From Ectocarpus siliculosus (taxonomy: Eukaryota > Sar > Phaeophyceae > Ectocarpales > Ectocarpaceae), in contig FN648187.1 in assembly GCA_000310025.1 (NCBI GenBank), positions 352,278-364,274 of the forward strand: a stretch of 11,997 bases of DNA, written 5' to 3'. The position numbers and the translations under genes are program-made. Numbering within the stretch: position 1 is the first letter of the stretch; each line of letters opens with the position of its first letter. Below are positions 7,201 through 11,997 of this stretch, piece by piece. Under the pieces are notes generated by a model. The model was not told the origin of the DNA and made no database searches. It was given only the letters and a program-made list of their open reading frames with translations.

Positions 7201-8782
7201 CCGCCCCCCCCCGCGCACGATATGATAAGACAGATCGTGAGGTCCCACTGGGAACCAGTTACCTATATGTTCCCGTGGGGGTGTTGTTGTTGTCGCTTGT
7301 GGTTGCTTCTTGTTGTTGCTGTCTGCGTTACTGCTGCAACGAATTGGGGGGTGAACTATTGCTATAACAACGCATCGCATCGGTCTTATACCTCTTCCGG
7401 TAAAAACGCGCCGAGGATGAGAAGCACTACGCTGATCAGAGTCGAATGTGCAAGCATACATACTCCAAGAATCTTTAGATTCCATTGGCTGTTTTGGTCC
7501 CTGGCTGGCATCACATCCTGCGGAGTGTAAGGACCTACCACACAGCAGACGCACCAGGAAAAACTACGGCAGGTGCCGCAGATTCTCCGCTGCCCTCATC
7601 AGTATCGAAAGACTTCAAACACATATATCCTTGGAGAATGATGTATATCTGGAATGAGGGGTGACCCTCTCTGTGGTCTTGCGCATCTCCTTTGTTCCCG
7701 TAGAACGGTGTTTGGTTCTTCAACACAACACCGATGTCTAGCGAGAGATGCTCCCATGTTTGCACAACAAATCACTCGGAGTTGAAAGGAGGAGGGAGAC
7801 ACCGCCAGATAAAACAAAACCTTCCCAACATAACATATATGAGACACACAAGACAGATACCAAACTGTCTTGTTGAGCCTGTTACCCGCAGGGGAGATGT
7901 CCCTATATGCTGTCTGGGAAATCGTAGACATACAGGTACTTTCTGACGCTATGAATCCATTGCTAATCTGTCTCAGACTCTTTTCTATGATAGAGATGGT
8001 TTCGTTGTGTCATATTAAGAAAAATAAAAAAATAAAAAACCCCAACAATTTAGCGGGCTTTCTTTGTGTCTTGAACATGCGATGGGTGCGCAATCCTACC
8101 GCGTAGTCGCTCGATAAAATCTGCTGTGCCTTTACTTACACTGATCGACAGGCGAAATGTGGCGCCGTGTGCACAACGTGCTCAATGAGTGGCGACGTTT
8201 CATTGGCCAGTCCGCGTGAGAGCGTCAGAGGCCGGCATGAGCGGGACAATAAAACAAGCAGATGGCAGATGACCCAAATAAACACCGCAGTGTGAAACAA
8301 TACACCAACATGTATTCCATCATGGGCGTGGTCGGTTGTTGCACTTGAAGGAAAGCATAATAAAAAAAAAAGCCCACCAAGCTGCTGCTGTCCTTGTAGA
8401 TAGAGCCTGTTGCTCACTGGAGTGGAGATATCGCAAGGGTGCTGCTAGGGGGATCGTAGAAACAGCAAGGAAGTGCTTCCGCCAACGCAATGGACTCAAT
8501 CCTTCATTGTCTACTTCATCCTGGAATCTCTGATGTGGATGGACAGATTACTATGTAATCGGAAAAAAAAAAACAGGGTGCTGCCCTTTCTTGCCTTCCG
8601 GTTGTTTCCGTCACAGCTCCAACGATTGGTCCGACGAGGACGACGGCTCCGGAAGTGTGCCTTTCGTCTGGAGCCAGAATCCTCCACCGCTTCTCCGCTG
8701 TGTCGCGGCCGTAGAGCTTCCAAGAGCGCAGCTGCACCCGCCCGGCGGCGCTGCCGTGCTTCTTCGACTCAAACTCAGCCAT
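891..8782 (-). CDS. PhoD-like metallophosphatase, 9 exons, 3' end outside window
   Basis: Coding join on the minus strand: 8782-8595, 6786-6705, 6127-5976, 5679-5548, 5218-5093, 4696-4608, 2838-2731, 1633-1537, 1040-891. Every junction is phase-consistent and gives 374 complete codons plus two bases. The family hydrolyses phosphomonoesters or phosphodiesters at a di-/trinuclear metal centre. Visible marks: GPIVGAVTETT (51-61), VSCN (142-145), LGDQIYGD (172-179), DDHE (248-251), VGFFMTDNR (310-318) and TPTPLVFLSQ (365-374). As I recall Bacillus subtilis PhoD, Cys144, Asp174 and Tyr177 correspond to iron and calcium ligands. The last ligand pair (GDVH type) should come from exons left of base 1. 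The chosen ATG has context GGAAGCATGG, and the nearest upstream in-frame codon block holds a stop (TAA). No signal peptide is visible from this start; an upstream exon could add one (see 9419-9599). Substrate and cellular location are not determined by the sequence. Confidence 0.93.
1108..1128 (+). repeat. G-quadruplex-like GGGGGC repeat
   Basis: Three GGGGGC units followed by GGG, separated by single C's, directly beside the GA tract. It satisfies the simple four-run G-quadruplex pattern on the + strand (the template strand for the PhoD-like gene). Confidence 0.8.
1144..1212. repeat. (GA)34 microsatellite
   Basis: Uninterrupted GA dinucleotide run of 69 bp. On the transcribed strand of the PhoD-like gene it reads as (CT)n, a very long pyrimidine tract roughly 100 nt upstream of the exon 9 acceptor. 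Open frames across it (poly Ser-Leu or Arg-Glu) are artefacts. Confidence 0.97.
1537..1633 (-). CDS. PhoD-like gene, exon 8 (residues 293-324)
   Basis: 97 nt reading TDLSIKPYYACKLSPRVGFF then MTDNRVERSLH plus AG. The strand VGFFMTDNR(x)ER is the conserved core strand of this family (usually GxxxLDxR). It has a perfect CAG|GTAAGC donor and a good acceptor. AG + G from exon 9 gives Arg325. Confidence 0.94.
1634..2730 (-). other. Intron 7 (1097 bp)
   Basis: GTATGC donor; acceptor TTTTATTGTTGCAG. It contains decayed tandem repeats at 2480-2723, a perfect 10-bp stem hairpin with 3-nt loop at 2219-2241, a C-run at about 2405-2413, G-rich runs near 1848-1877, and a degenerate duplicated GC-rich motif at about 1998-2120. 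No coding exon is required, because exons 7 and 8 join in phase. Confidence 0.8.
2480..2750. repeat. Decayed tandem repeat, period ~109-134 bp, overlapping exon 7 end
   Basis: Three diverged copies: one from about 2480, one from about 2592, and a partial third from about 2724 that runs into exon 7. Landmarks: CAGTCCTC at 2493, CAGTCCTG at 2602 and CAGTCCTC at 2736. The blocks GTGCCAAGAAC...CTACGATCGTA (about 2510-2575) and GTGCGAAGAAA...CTACGATCGTA (about 2619-2683) align with roughly three quarters identity. The copy at 2480 preserves the exon 7 tail and a GT donor (minus-strand CACGAGGACTGTGACGGTG). Confidence 0.75.
2731..2838 (-). CDS. PhoD-like gene, exon 7 (residues 257-292)
   Basis: 108 nt reading DEPEHHNPSTLAFYVATLAY, then QVYNEYQHQLHEDCD plus G. 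The pattern of a hydrophobic AxxAYQxYxxYQxQL helix after DDHE..D is typical of the family. Donor ACG|GTATGC; G + TG from exon 8 gives Val293. The last bases of this exon and its donor are part of a decayed tandem repeat that extends into intron 7. Confidence 0.92.
3171..3530. repeat. Large imperfect inverted repeat (hairpin) with coding-like arms
   Basis: Left arm 3171-3335 and right arm 3367-3530 are reverse complements with scattered mismatches; the inner 32 bp (3304-3335 against 3367-3398) match perfectly around a 31-bp loop. Read outward from the centre, both arms give a similar glutamine/glutamate-rich peptide: IRQLEQRDQELEKKRDEQ on the right, IHQLQQRNQELEQKRAEQ on the left. This looks like a coiled-coil coding fragment, and both arms carry a stop at the same codon just before it (TGA right, TAA left). 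I see no terminal motif or target-site duplication, so this may be an inverted duplication of a captured gene piece rather than a transposon. Confidence 0.85.
3662..4430. mobile_element. Non-autonomous DNA transposon-like element with ~240-bp terminal inverted repeats
   Basis: Ends are GAGCAGTGGCC at 3662 and its complement finishing at 4430. The inverted repeats (about 3662-3905 and 4163-4430) differ at only about eight positions in the outer 165 bp by hand alignment. They contain repeated CGGGTACACCCG and CGGGTGCACCCG blocks (3677-3688, 3801-3812, 4279-4290) that could be transposase-binding sites. The right repeat has a threefold CCCTCCGGGG expansion (about 4232-4263) absent from the left. 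The ~257-bp core has no recognisable transposase. Flanks are TATTTTGA on the left and ATTTTTTT on the right; no clean target-site duplication. A hAT-like CAGTGG start is possible, but the superfamily is not assigned. Confidence 0.8.
4608..4696 (-). CDS. PhoD-like gene, exon 6 (residues 227-256, DDHE motif)
   Basis: 89 nt reading TWNMPFTAICLASAANYMIC then DDHEFTDDL plus G. The N.M..DDHE arrangement is the second catalytic block of PhoD-like enzymes. In bacterial PhoD this block reads DDHEVxNN; here the Asn pair is replaced by Asp254-Asp255, as in several eukaryotic relatives. Donor TCG|GTGAGT; G + GA from exon 7 gives Gly257, so the protein continues DDLGDEPEHH. Confidence 0.95.
4697..5092 (-). 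other. Intron 5 (396 bp)
   Basis: GTGAGT donor and a very strong acceptor with nine T's before CAG. A GTTTAAC branch-point-like sequence sits just upstream of the T run. Otherwise unique sequence; no repeat or exon detected. Confidence 0.8.
5093..5218 (-). CDS. PhoD-like gene, exon 5 (residues 185-226)
   Basis: 126 nt reading ESGEDFESAWHASL, then LEPMERGEWDNHQEEVREFY and RECYR plus AC. In the family this acidic helical linker lies between the GDQIYGD strand and the DDHE motif, and the YR..W/Y pattern at its end is typical (the motif RxxYRxTW continues across the junction). Donor CAC|GTGAGT; AC + G from exon 6 gives Thr227. The acceptor is A-rich (CAAAACAG) and weak, but phase and family order fix it. 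Confidence 0.92.
5219..5547 (-). other. Intron 4 (329 bp)
   Basis: GTGAGA donor and ACGCAAAACAG acceptor. The + strand holds a short GT tract (about 5423-5433) and A/T-rich unique sequence. Nothing coding or structured is evident. Confidence 0.8.
5548..5679 (-). CDS. PhoD-like gene, exon 4 (residues 141-184, metal-site motif)
   Basis: 132 nt reading VSCNNHALTEK and onward to DCILHLGDQIYGDVDFGT plus AA. This is the heart of the family signature: Cys144 in SCN, then Asp174 and Tyr177 in GDQIYGD, matching as I recall the iron/calcium ligands of Bacillus PhoD. Donor CAA|GTGAGA; AA + G from exon 5 gives Lys185. The start at 5679 keeps the VS before CN. A second AG six bases downstream is also in frame. 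Confidence 0.95.
5680..5975 (-). other. Intron 3 (296 bp) with echo of exon 3 end
   Basis: GTGAGT donor. In sense orientation the acceptor follows an AAC repeat (tract at 5681-5699 on the + strand, TTG units) instead of a pyrimidine tract. It contains a near-perfect copy of the exon 3 tail and donor at 5836-5865, and a G8-containing C/G run at about 5812-5820. The frame after both donor copies stops at once (TGA), so retention would truncate the protein. Confidence 0.85.
5836..5865 (-). repeat. Echo of exon 3 3' end and donor inside intron 3
   Basis: The 30 bp at 5836-5865 match 5970-5999 with one mismatch (134-bp offset). The match covers the last ~24 coding bases of exon 3 (TGGAAGATCGCCAC) and the donor GTGAGT. 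Sequence on either side of the two copies does not match. An AG (CACTCAG) sits just before the copy, so a 20-nt microexon is formally possible, but it would break the phase. Confidence 0.9.
5976..6127 (-). CDS. PhoD-like gene, exon 3 (residues 91-140)
   Basis: 152 nt, phase 0 entry, reading DLAPKTPTAFQLENFAPGKR and onward to DQDQWKIA plus AC. The segment LENFAPGKRIRVTVTI resembles the late strands of the Fn3/C2-like N-terminal domain found before the PhoD catalytic domain. Strong acceptor (CTACCTCGCAG) and perfect donor CAC|GTGAGT. The last coding bases and the donor are echoed 134 bp downstream in intron 3. The codon after AC is completed by exon 4 to give Thr141. Confidence 0.93.
6128..6704 (-). 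other. Intron 2 (577 bp)
   Basis: GT donor (GTGTGG) and acceptor CCCTACCTCGCAG behind a C/T-rich tract (on the + strand a G-rich stretch at about 6130-6185). It contains a hexanucleotide-like ACGACA/CAACGA tract at 6641-6671 and one copy of a dispersed repeat at 6271-6366. No coding exon seen. Confidence 0.8.
6271..6366 (+). repeat. Dispersed repeat, copy 1 (intron 2)
   Basis: Aligns with 7912-8014: shared blocks GTGCTG/ATGCTG, GGAAAATCGT, ACAGGTA, CTGACGCTAT, GATTCATT/AATCCATT, GAGAT, TTGTGTCATA. It ends with the same TTGTGTCATA(C/T) in both. No coding meaning seen. Confidence 0.65.
6705..6786 (-). CDS. PhoD-like gene, exon 2 (residues 63-90)
   Basis: Short 82-nt exon reading VLIEVASEQTVTMEAF, then MDDESVCTVAK. 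It completes the conserved TTGRVLIEV strand begun in exon 1. Entry is one base (Arg63), exit is phase 0 at AAG|GTGTGG. The acceptor is a weak A-rich CAAACAG without an adjacent pyrimidine tract. The exon belongs to the N-terminal beta-sandwich region that precedes the catalytic domain in this family. Confidence 0.9.
6787..8594 (-). other. Intron 1 of PhoD-like gene (GC-AG, 1808 bp)
   Basis: Runs from the GC donor to an acceptor reading GATGCAAACAG. It holds a CAG/CTG tract (6805-6834) about 20 bp before the acceptor, a C8 run with flanking C-rich sequence near 7202-7212, GTT/TTG-rich sequence near 7281-7330, a dispersed repeat copy (7912-8014) and a possible third weak copy near 8437-8512. 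I see no convincing coding exon on either strand; the open frames lack GC3 bias and splice signals. Confidence 0.8.
7912..8014 (+). repeat. Dispersed repeat, copy 2 (intron 1)
   Basis: Same orientation as the copy at 6271-6366, with about 25 extra bases in the middle (around 7961-7986). A third, much weaker relative may lie near 8437-8512 (GTGCTGC...GGGATCGTAGAAAC...CTCAATCCTTCATTG). Likely an old short interspersed element. Confidence 0.6.
8595..8782 (-). CDS. PhoD-like gene, exon 1 (start codon, residues 1-62)
   Basis: Begins at ATG 8782 and reads MAEFESKKHG onward, ending at TETTG plus two bases. The tail GPIVGAVTETTGRVLIE is the typical first strand pair of eukaryotic PhoD-like domains and continues perfectly into exon 2. 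The donor is AAG|GCAAGA, a GC donor rather than GT; no GT in this stretch keeps both frame and homology. Phase 2 exit (AG + G gives Arg63). The first 40 residues are charged and not recognised as a separate domain. Confidence 0.9.
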
Positions 8783-9418
8783 GCTTCCTTTGGATCGTTA
8801 TGATGTGAAGTACAAAGTAGAGCGCGGAAAGGCGACGACAGAGGGAAGAGCGGAGAAAATAGTTCACGAAACAATTTGGAATTTATGTCTGCAGACAATG
8901 AAGAGAAGGGGAAAGAACCTTTGGTTGGGGTACTTGACTTACTAAGGTAGGACTCCTGGGACATGCCTAGAGAAGAGGCGCAACTGAGACGCTTAGCCTC
9001 TCGTGGGCTAGCCTGCCGCTTTGAGGACAGCGCTCGTCAGGGTGGGCGGGTGGACAAGTTACAGAGACTTGAAGCGGGGTGATGATGCAGCTGCTCATAA
9101 AAAAAATGACCAAAACTTCCAGCAGCAGACCCAGCGGCGACATGCCAGCGCAGACGCAGAGACACGCGCGGCTTTCACAAACGACACGACGCCCCTACCT
9201 CGCACGCCTGACAAGGACACACCGATACACCGACAGGCGCATGCGTTCCTGTTCGGGAAACCAAAAAGTGAGAACTTTTCACAAAAACTCAAGGGTAAAA
9301 TTACCCAACTGCCGTCCACGACAAGGCGCGCTCTTTCTGCCGCCGAAAAAAAAAGGCCGGTGCGGGGTACGAGAGACAATGCCGGGTAGATGCGATGGAT
9401 GACGGGTGGATGGCTCAC
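8783..9418 (-). other. Region upstream of exon 1: 5' UTR/promoter or another intron
   Basis: Contains an in-frame TAA 14 bases before the chosen ATG. If the ATG is the true start, this is leader and promoter; no TATA box is evident. If the ORF at 9419-9599 is a coding exon, 8788-9418 is a 631-bp intron with GTGAGC donor and a CCAAAG acceptor preceded by CATAAC. Open frames on the + strand here lack coding character. Confidence 0.5.
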
Positions 9419-9599
9419 CCAGCGTGTGTTCGCCTCTTGCAGCAGAGCTATCCGATTCCGCTGCCTGCTTGCCGCCGCCGCTGCCGCCTATGACACCTGC
9501 TGCTGTCGCTGCCGCGGTTGCTGCCGAACCGAGGGCGCTTGCCCCTGCCAAACCGAGAGAGAGCAACTTATCCCTCTTCCTCTGAGGGCCTTCCGACAT
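9419..9599 (-). CDS. Candidate upstream coding exon (possible N-terminal extension of PhoD-like protein)
   Basis: ATG at 9599 (context TTTTCACGATGTC) opens 60 codons plus one base before the donor CTGG|GTGAGC. The peptide starts MSEGPQRKRDKLLSLGLAGA, a basic stretch followed by an Ala/Gly/Leu-rich segment to about residue 37, then a polar Ser/Ala/Glu linker. That could be a signal anchor or targeting sequence. Its one leftover base fits the two bases of a possible acceptor at 8788|8787, which would join it as ...HTLGSMAEF to exon 1. The alternatives are the first exon of an unrelated gene or a chance ORF. The leader before the ATG has a C/T-rich stretch and a CTAAC. No database homolog is recalled. 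Confidence 0.4.
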
Positions 9600-9934
9600 C
9601 GTGAAAACCCTCTTCTCCCTTTTCAGCCGTTAGACGAAGAAGGTGGTTGACGGCGTAACGGCTAAAACAAGGCGAAAAAAGCGTGCTGGGAGAGAGACCC
9701 GGATAGCACAGAAAGGAATGAGCCACACAACCACGCAGGAGGGCAAAGGTTGCTCGAGGAACAGCCGAAACCCGAACACCGAACCAAGTTTACCACAGCA
9801 GCTTGCTGTTCTTGGTGTTGTCTGACATGCATTTTCATGCATCGGTTCCTCGTCAGGCGCGCCCCCTGTACCCCCCCCCCCCTTCCCCAACCTTCAACTT
9901 GTGATTTGTATGAATTTTACATATTGCTCGATAC
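9600..9934. other. Intergenic or intron sequence, no gene seen
   Basis: Includes a C12 run (9871-9882), a small imperfect stem around AGCAGCTTGCTG, and a repeated CATGCAT. No frame has coding bias. Confidence 0.5.
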
Positions 9935-10160
9935 TTCGGGTGGCTCAGTCTGGGTGCTGCGAGTGTAGAGCAGGTCGGCCATGACGGACCGTAGATGGGC
10001 GAAACTCGTCTTGTGTTGATCGGGGGGGTGCTTGAGCTCGCCAATCGATCGCGGCATCCAAGTCTCGCATGACGCTCAAACAAGAGAACCTCCTGAATCT
10101 TATGAATGTCCACCATTCCATCGTCACACTCTCCCAAGGAAAATGCAAATTCCCATTCCT
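9935..10160 (-). pseudogene. Possible decayed coding remnant, EF-hand-like
   Basis: After a CAG acceptor-like site at 10161, one frame reads EEWEFAFSLGECDDGMVDIH then KIQEVLLFERHARLG. This resembles an EF-hand helix-loop-helix (compare EExxxAFSL and the DG.h-D loop), but loop position 1 is Gly and position 12 is Lys. Downstream a different frame has the better GC3 bias: IGELKHPPDQHKTSFAHLRS then VMADLLYTRSTQTEPPE before a GTATCG donor-like site. The two frames could be joined by a one-base slip in the G7 run at 10022-10028, or be separate exons. No intact gene model results. Confidence 0.25.
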
Positions 10161-10220
10161 CTGCACCTCGTCACTACCATTGTACATATGCATGGTAGAT
10201 GTACTCAAGTTTATCACCCG

Positions 10221-10380
10221 TCACACCAGTGATACCATGCTATACAGCTTGTGCTTGCTGCTGCTAGAGCAAAGAGCAACAAATAGCGCGCTGTTTGTAT
10301 GAAACGGAATGGAGCCGGGCAGCCCGTGGTCGGTGTACTGCAAGATATACCCGCCCAAGATGGTATCCTTAGGCGAAAGG
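10221..10380 (-). other. Unassigned coding-like stretch
   Basis: The minus strand reads SPKDTILGGYILQYTDHGLP then GSIPFHTNS with strong G/C third positions and a C/T-rich stretch before it, continuing open to a stop at 10221. No family is recognised and no donor with matching phase to 9935-10160 was found. It may be an exon of an upstream minus-strand gene or a relic. Confidence 0.2.
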
Positions 10381-10435
10381 CTCAAAAGGTTCAAAACACC
10401 CCTTACACAGCCCACCCTGCCCTGAGGGGACGTAC

Positions 10436-10453
10436 ACATACATACATACATAC
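10436..10453. repeat. (ACAT)n tetranucleotide repeat
   Basis: Four and a half ACAT units. Confidence 0.85.
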
Positions 10454-11755
10454 GCAGATCCTGCATCCTACATTATTATTAGAATCCGAAGAAGAAGCAA
10501 TCAATATTTGTACCGCAGTAGAGCGCCCCCGTCTCCCCTTCTCCCCGCTTTCACTCTCCAACATGTACAGTATGCGCGGCACACAACAGACACCTTTACA
10601 GTAGACCACAGCCAACCGCACACGCTCATCAGGGATATACTCATGTCGCCCCCCCCAAAATCACACACATTTTCCATCACGATGGTACAAATGAATAGCG
10701 ATACAACGCGCACCAACTGGCATATCACAATTCCAAGGCATAAGAGTGTCTGGCCGTCCAATCTTGGGTCTTCTGTAAACAACGAGGCTCTCCCAACAGG
10801 AGGGTCGAGCTCATCATCACGTTTATCACGGATAATGGTCTGTGCTGCACGAGAACAGTTCAAAGAGCACGACCACCACTGACTGACTCTCCTCCAAACC
10901 TACTCATCATCGCCTTTTGCCTTCATTGCAACTTCCGTCGGGTAGGCAGCCAACAACCCGCAACCCAACCGGCTCCCTCCCCCTCTGCCCATCACACGCA
11001 AGCAACTCTTGACCCTCTTCACCGCCCACAACGATTCACCGCGACCAACAACGTTGTGCCAAAAACATACAAACACGGCACACCGGGGCCCAATTCTCTA
11101 CACCCATGGCAACACCCACACACACACACCCCATCGCATCATCATCGACGAAGCCGTACCCGACCAACCTCCCCCGCGCAAAATATTTACAACGTGCTGC
11201 GGTTCGAGACAATCGCAGACTGCAGCGCACACAGGGGCACACCCACTTGCGAACTCCCGAGGAAAAAGTAACAAAAACCCGCAACCAACGGCCGTCTCTT
11301 GCCACCGCCCGTGGTTTACCTTTCAGCAGGAGAATCGACTCGATCCTCTCTTACCCCAAAATCCCCATAAAAACGCTCCAACTCCGTGGTGTCCAAACAT
11401 CTTCCCATACGGCCCGCTTGCTAGCTGTCCTCCGTACTACAGACGAAGGTTGTGTTTACGTCTTTACAATGGTGAGCGGCTGCACACGAACGGATGAGGT
11501 ACGTACGTACTGTAGTTTCTCCGCTCGAGTGAGTCGCCACCAATGTCGACCTGCAGTGTCCAATCATGCCTTCCATACCCGGTGTGCCGTTTCATCGATC
11601 AACCTGTGTTCCATTCACGATGCGATCCAATCACCCCAACAAGCCACGTCGCCCCTTCCCCCCGTTATACCTCGTCTCGAGGAGGCGCCCGAGTTAAAGG
11701 TGCGCAACCACAACGCAATACTGGACCCTTTGCTGAAGGAATACTGGATTTTTCT

Positions 11756-11758
<3 letters not shown>
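10454..11758. other. Region with no confirmed gene; C-rich + strand to the right
   Basis: A minus-strand frame at 10501-10863 (RDDELDPPVGRASLFTEDPR) is preceded by a good acceptor-like TTCTCGTGCAG but has mixed codon bias. From about 10880 the + strand is C/A-rich and purine-poor, as in a promoter or leader of a rightward gene. A short frame MVSGCTRTDE at 11469 ends at a GAG|GTACGT donor-like site, and a second ATG follows at 11543; neither is supported by homology. Confidence 0.4.

Positions 11759-11833
<75 letters not shown>
11759..11833. repeat. (TC)37 microsatellite
   Basis: Uninterrupted 75-bp TC tract on the + strand, 113 bp before the candidate start at 11947. Frames through it (poly Ser-Leu, poly Arg-Glu) are artefacts. 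Confidence 0.97.
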
Positions 11834-11836
<3 letters not shown>

Positions 11837-11946
11837 GCACAGCCGTAAGGGGGCGACGCCAACGCCAACCACAAATACAAACGCGCCCCCCCCCAAGTCT
11901 CCTCGTCCACCATCACGCCCCCTCCCCGACAACGCCTCCACCACCA

Positions 11947-11997
11947 ATGCCGGCCGAGATGGTGCTACCCGCCTTGGCCTCCCTCCTGACACTGTAC
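11947..11997 (+). CDS. Candidate start of a divergent gene, truncated by window edge
   Basis: ATG in the favourable context CCACCAATGCC opens MPAEMVLPALASLLTLY to the last base. Codons are G/C-ending, and the hydrophobic run from Met5 resembles a signal peptide or signal anchor. The purine-poor leader before it, including the (TC)37 tract, is consistent with a promoter/5' UTR. Only 17 residues are visible, so the product cannot be named and chance is not excluded. Confidence 0.35.
   Translation, partial: MPAEMVLPALASLLTLY

Noticed and set aside
9095-9418. 107-codon minus-strand ORF
   Set aside because: Overlaps the probable intron after 9419 and shows no family or codon bias.
11009-11497. 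162-codon + strand ORF
   Set aside because: Pro/Thr/His-rich composition follows from the C/A-rich DNA; no domain or start context.
11665-11992. Minus-strand poly Arg-Glu ORFs and a + strand poly Ser-Leu ORF
   Set aside because: Artefacts of the TC tract.

Overview
The window is nuclear DNA from an intron-rich eukaryote. Nine short exons (82-188 nt) with GC-rich third codon positions are separated by spliceosomal introns of about 0.3-1.8 kb. The introns carry microsatellites, homopolymer C/G runs and inverted-repeat elements. This style fits a stramenopile, and a brown alga is my best guess. That is inference from gene architecture and protein family only.

The one gene I can read with confidence lies on the minus strand, from the ATG at 8782 down to 891 and on past the left edge. 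It encodes a PhoD-like metallophosphatase (alkaline phosphatase D / phosphodiesterase-type). All nine exons join in phase and give 374 complete codons. In order, the protein shows an N-terminal beta domain (GPIVGAVTETT), the active-site entry VSCN, the metal site LGDQIYGD, the DDHE motif, and the core strands VGFFMTDNR and TPTPLVFLSQ. The C-terminal GDVH-type metal site and the stop codon must lie in exons left of base 1.

Layout from left to right: 1-890, intron 9 (incomplete) with a 69-bp tandem repeat; exon 9; intron 8 with a perfect (GA)34 tract and a G-quadruplex-like run; exon 8; intron 7 with decayed tandem repeats that include the end of exon 7; exon 7; intron 6 with two inverted-repeat elements, a ~360-bp hairpin with coding-like arms and a ~770-bp element with ~240-bp terminal inverted repeats; exons 6, 5, 4, 3 and 2; the long GC-AG intron 1; exon 1; then the upstream region. 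At 9419-9599 a minus-strand ORF with a Kozak-like start and a clean donor is phase-compatible with an extended exon 1, so it may be a more upstream coding exon of the same gene. From 9935 to 10863 there are scattered coding-like stretches on the minus strand, one resembling a degenerate EF-hand, with no coherent gene model. From about 10880 to the right edge the + strand is C-rich and purine-poor, carries a (CT)37 tract, and ends in a candidate + strand start codon at 11947 followed by a hydrophobic 17-residue N-terminus. That would be a second, divergent gene running off the window.

I see no prokaryotic features, CRISPR, tRNA or rRNA. The points most worth a second look are the hairpin with coding-like arms, the terminal-inverted-repeat element, the echoes of exon 3' ends inside the following introns, the tandem splice acceptor beside the metal-binding Cys, and the GC-AG intron.
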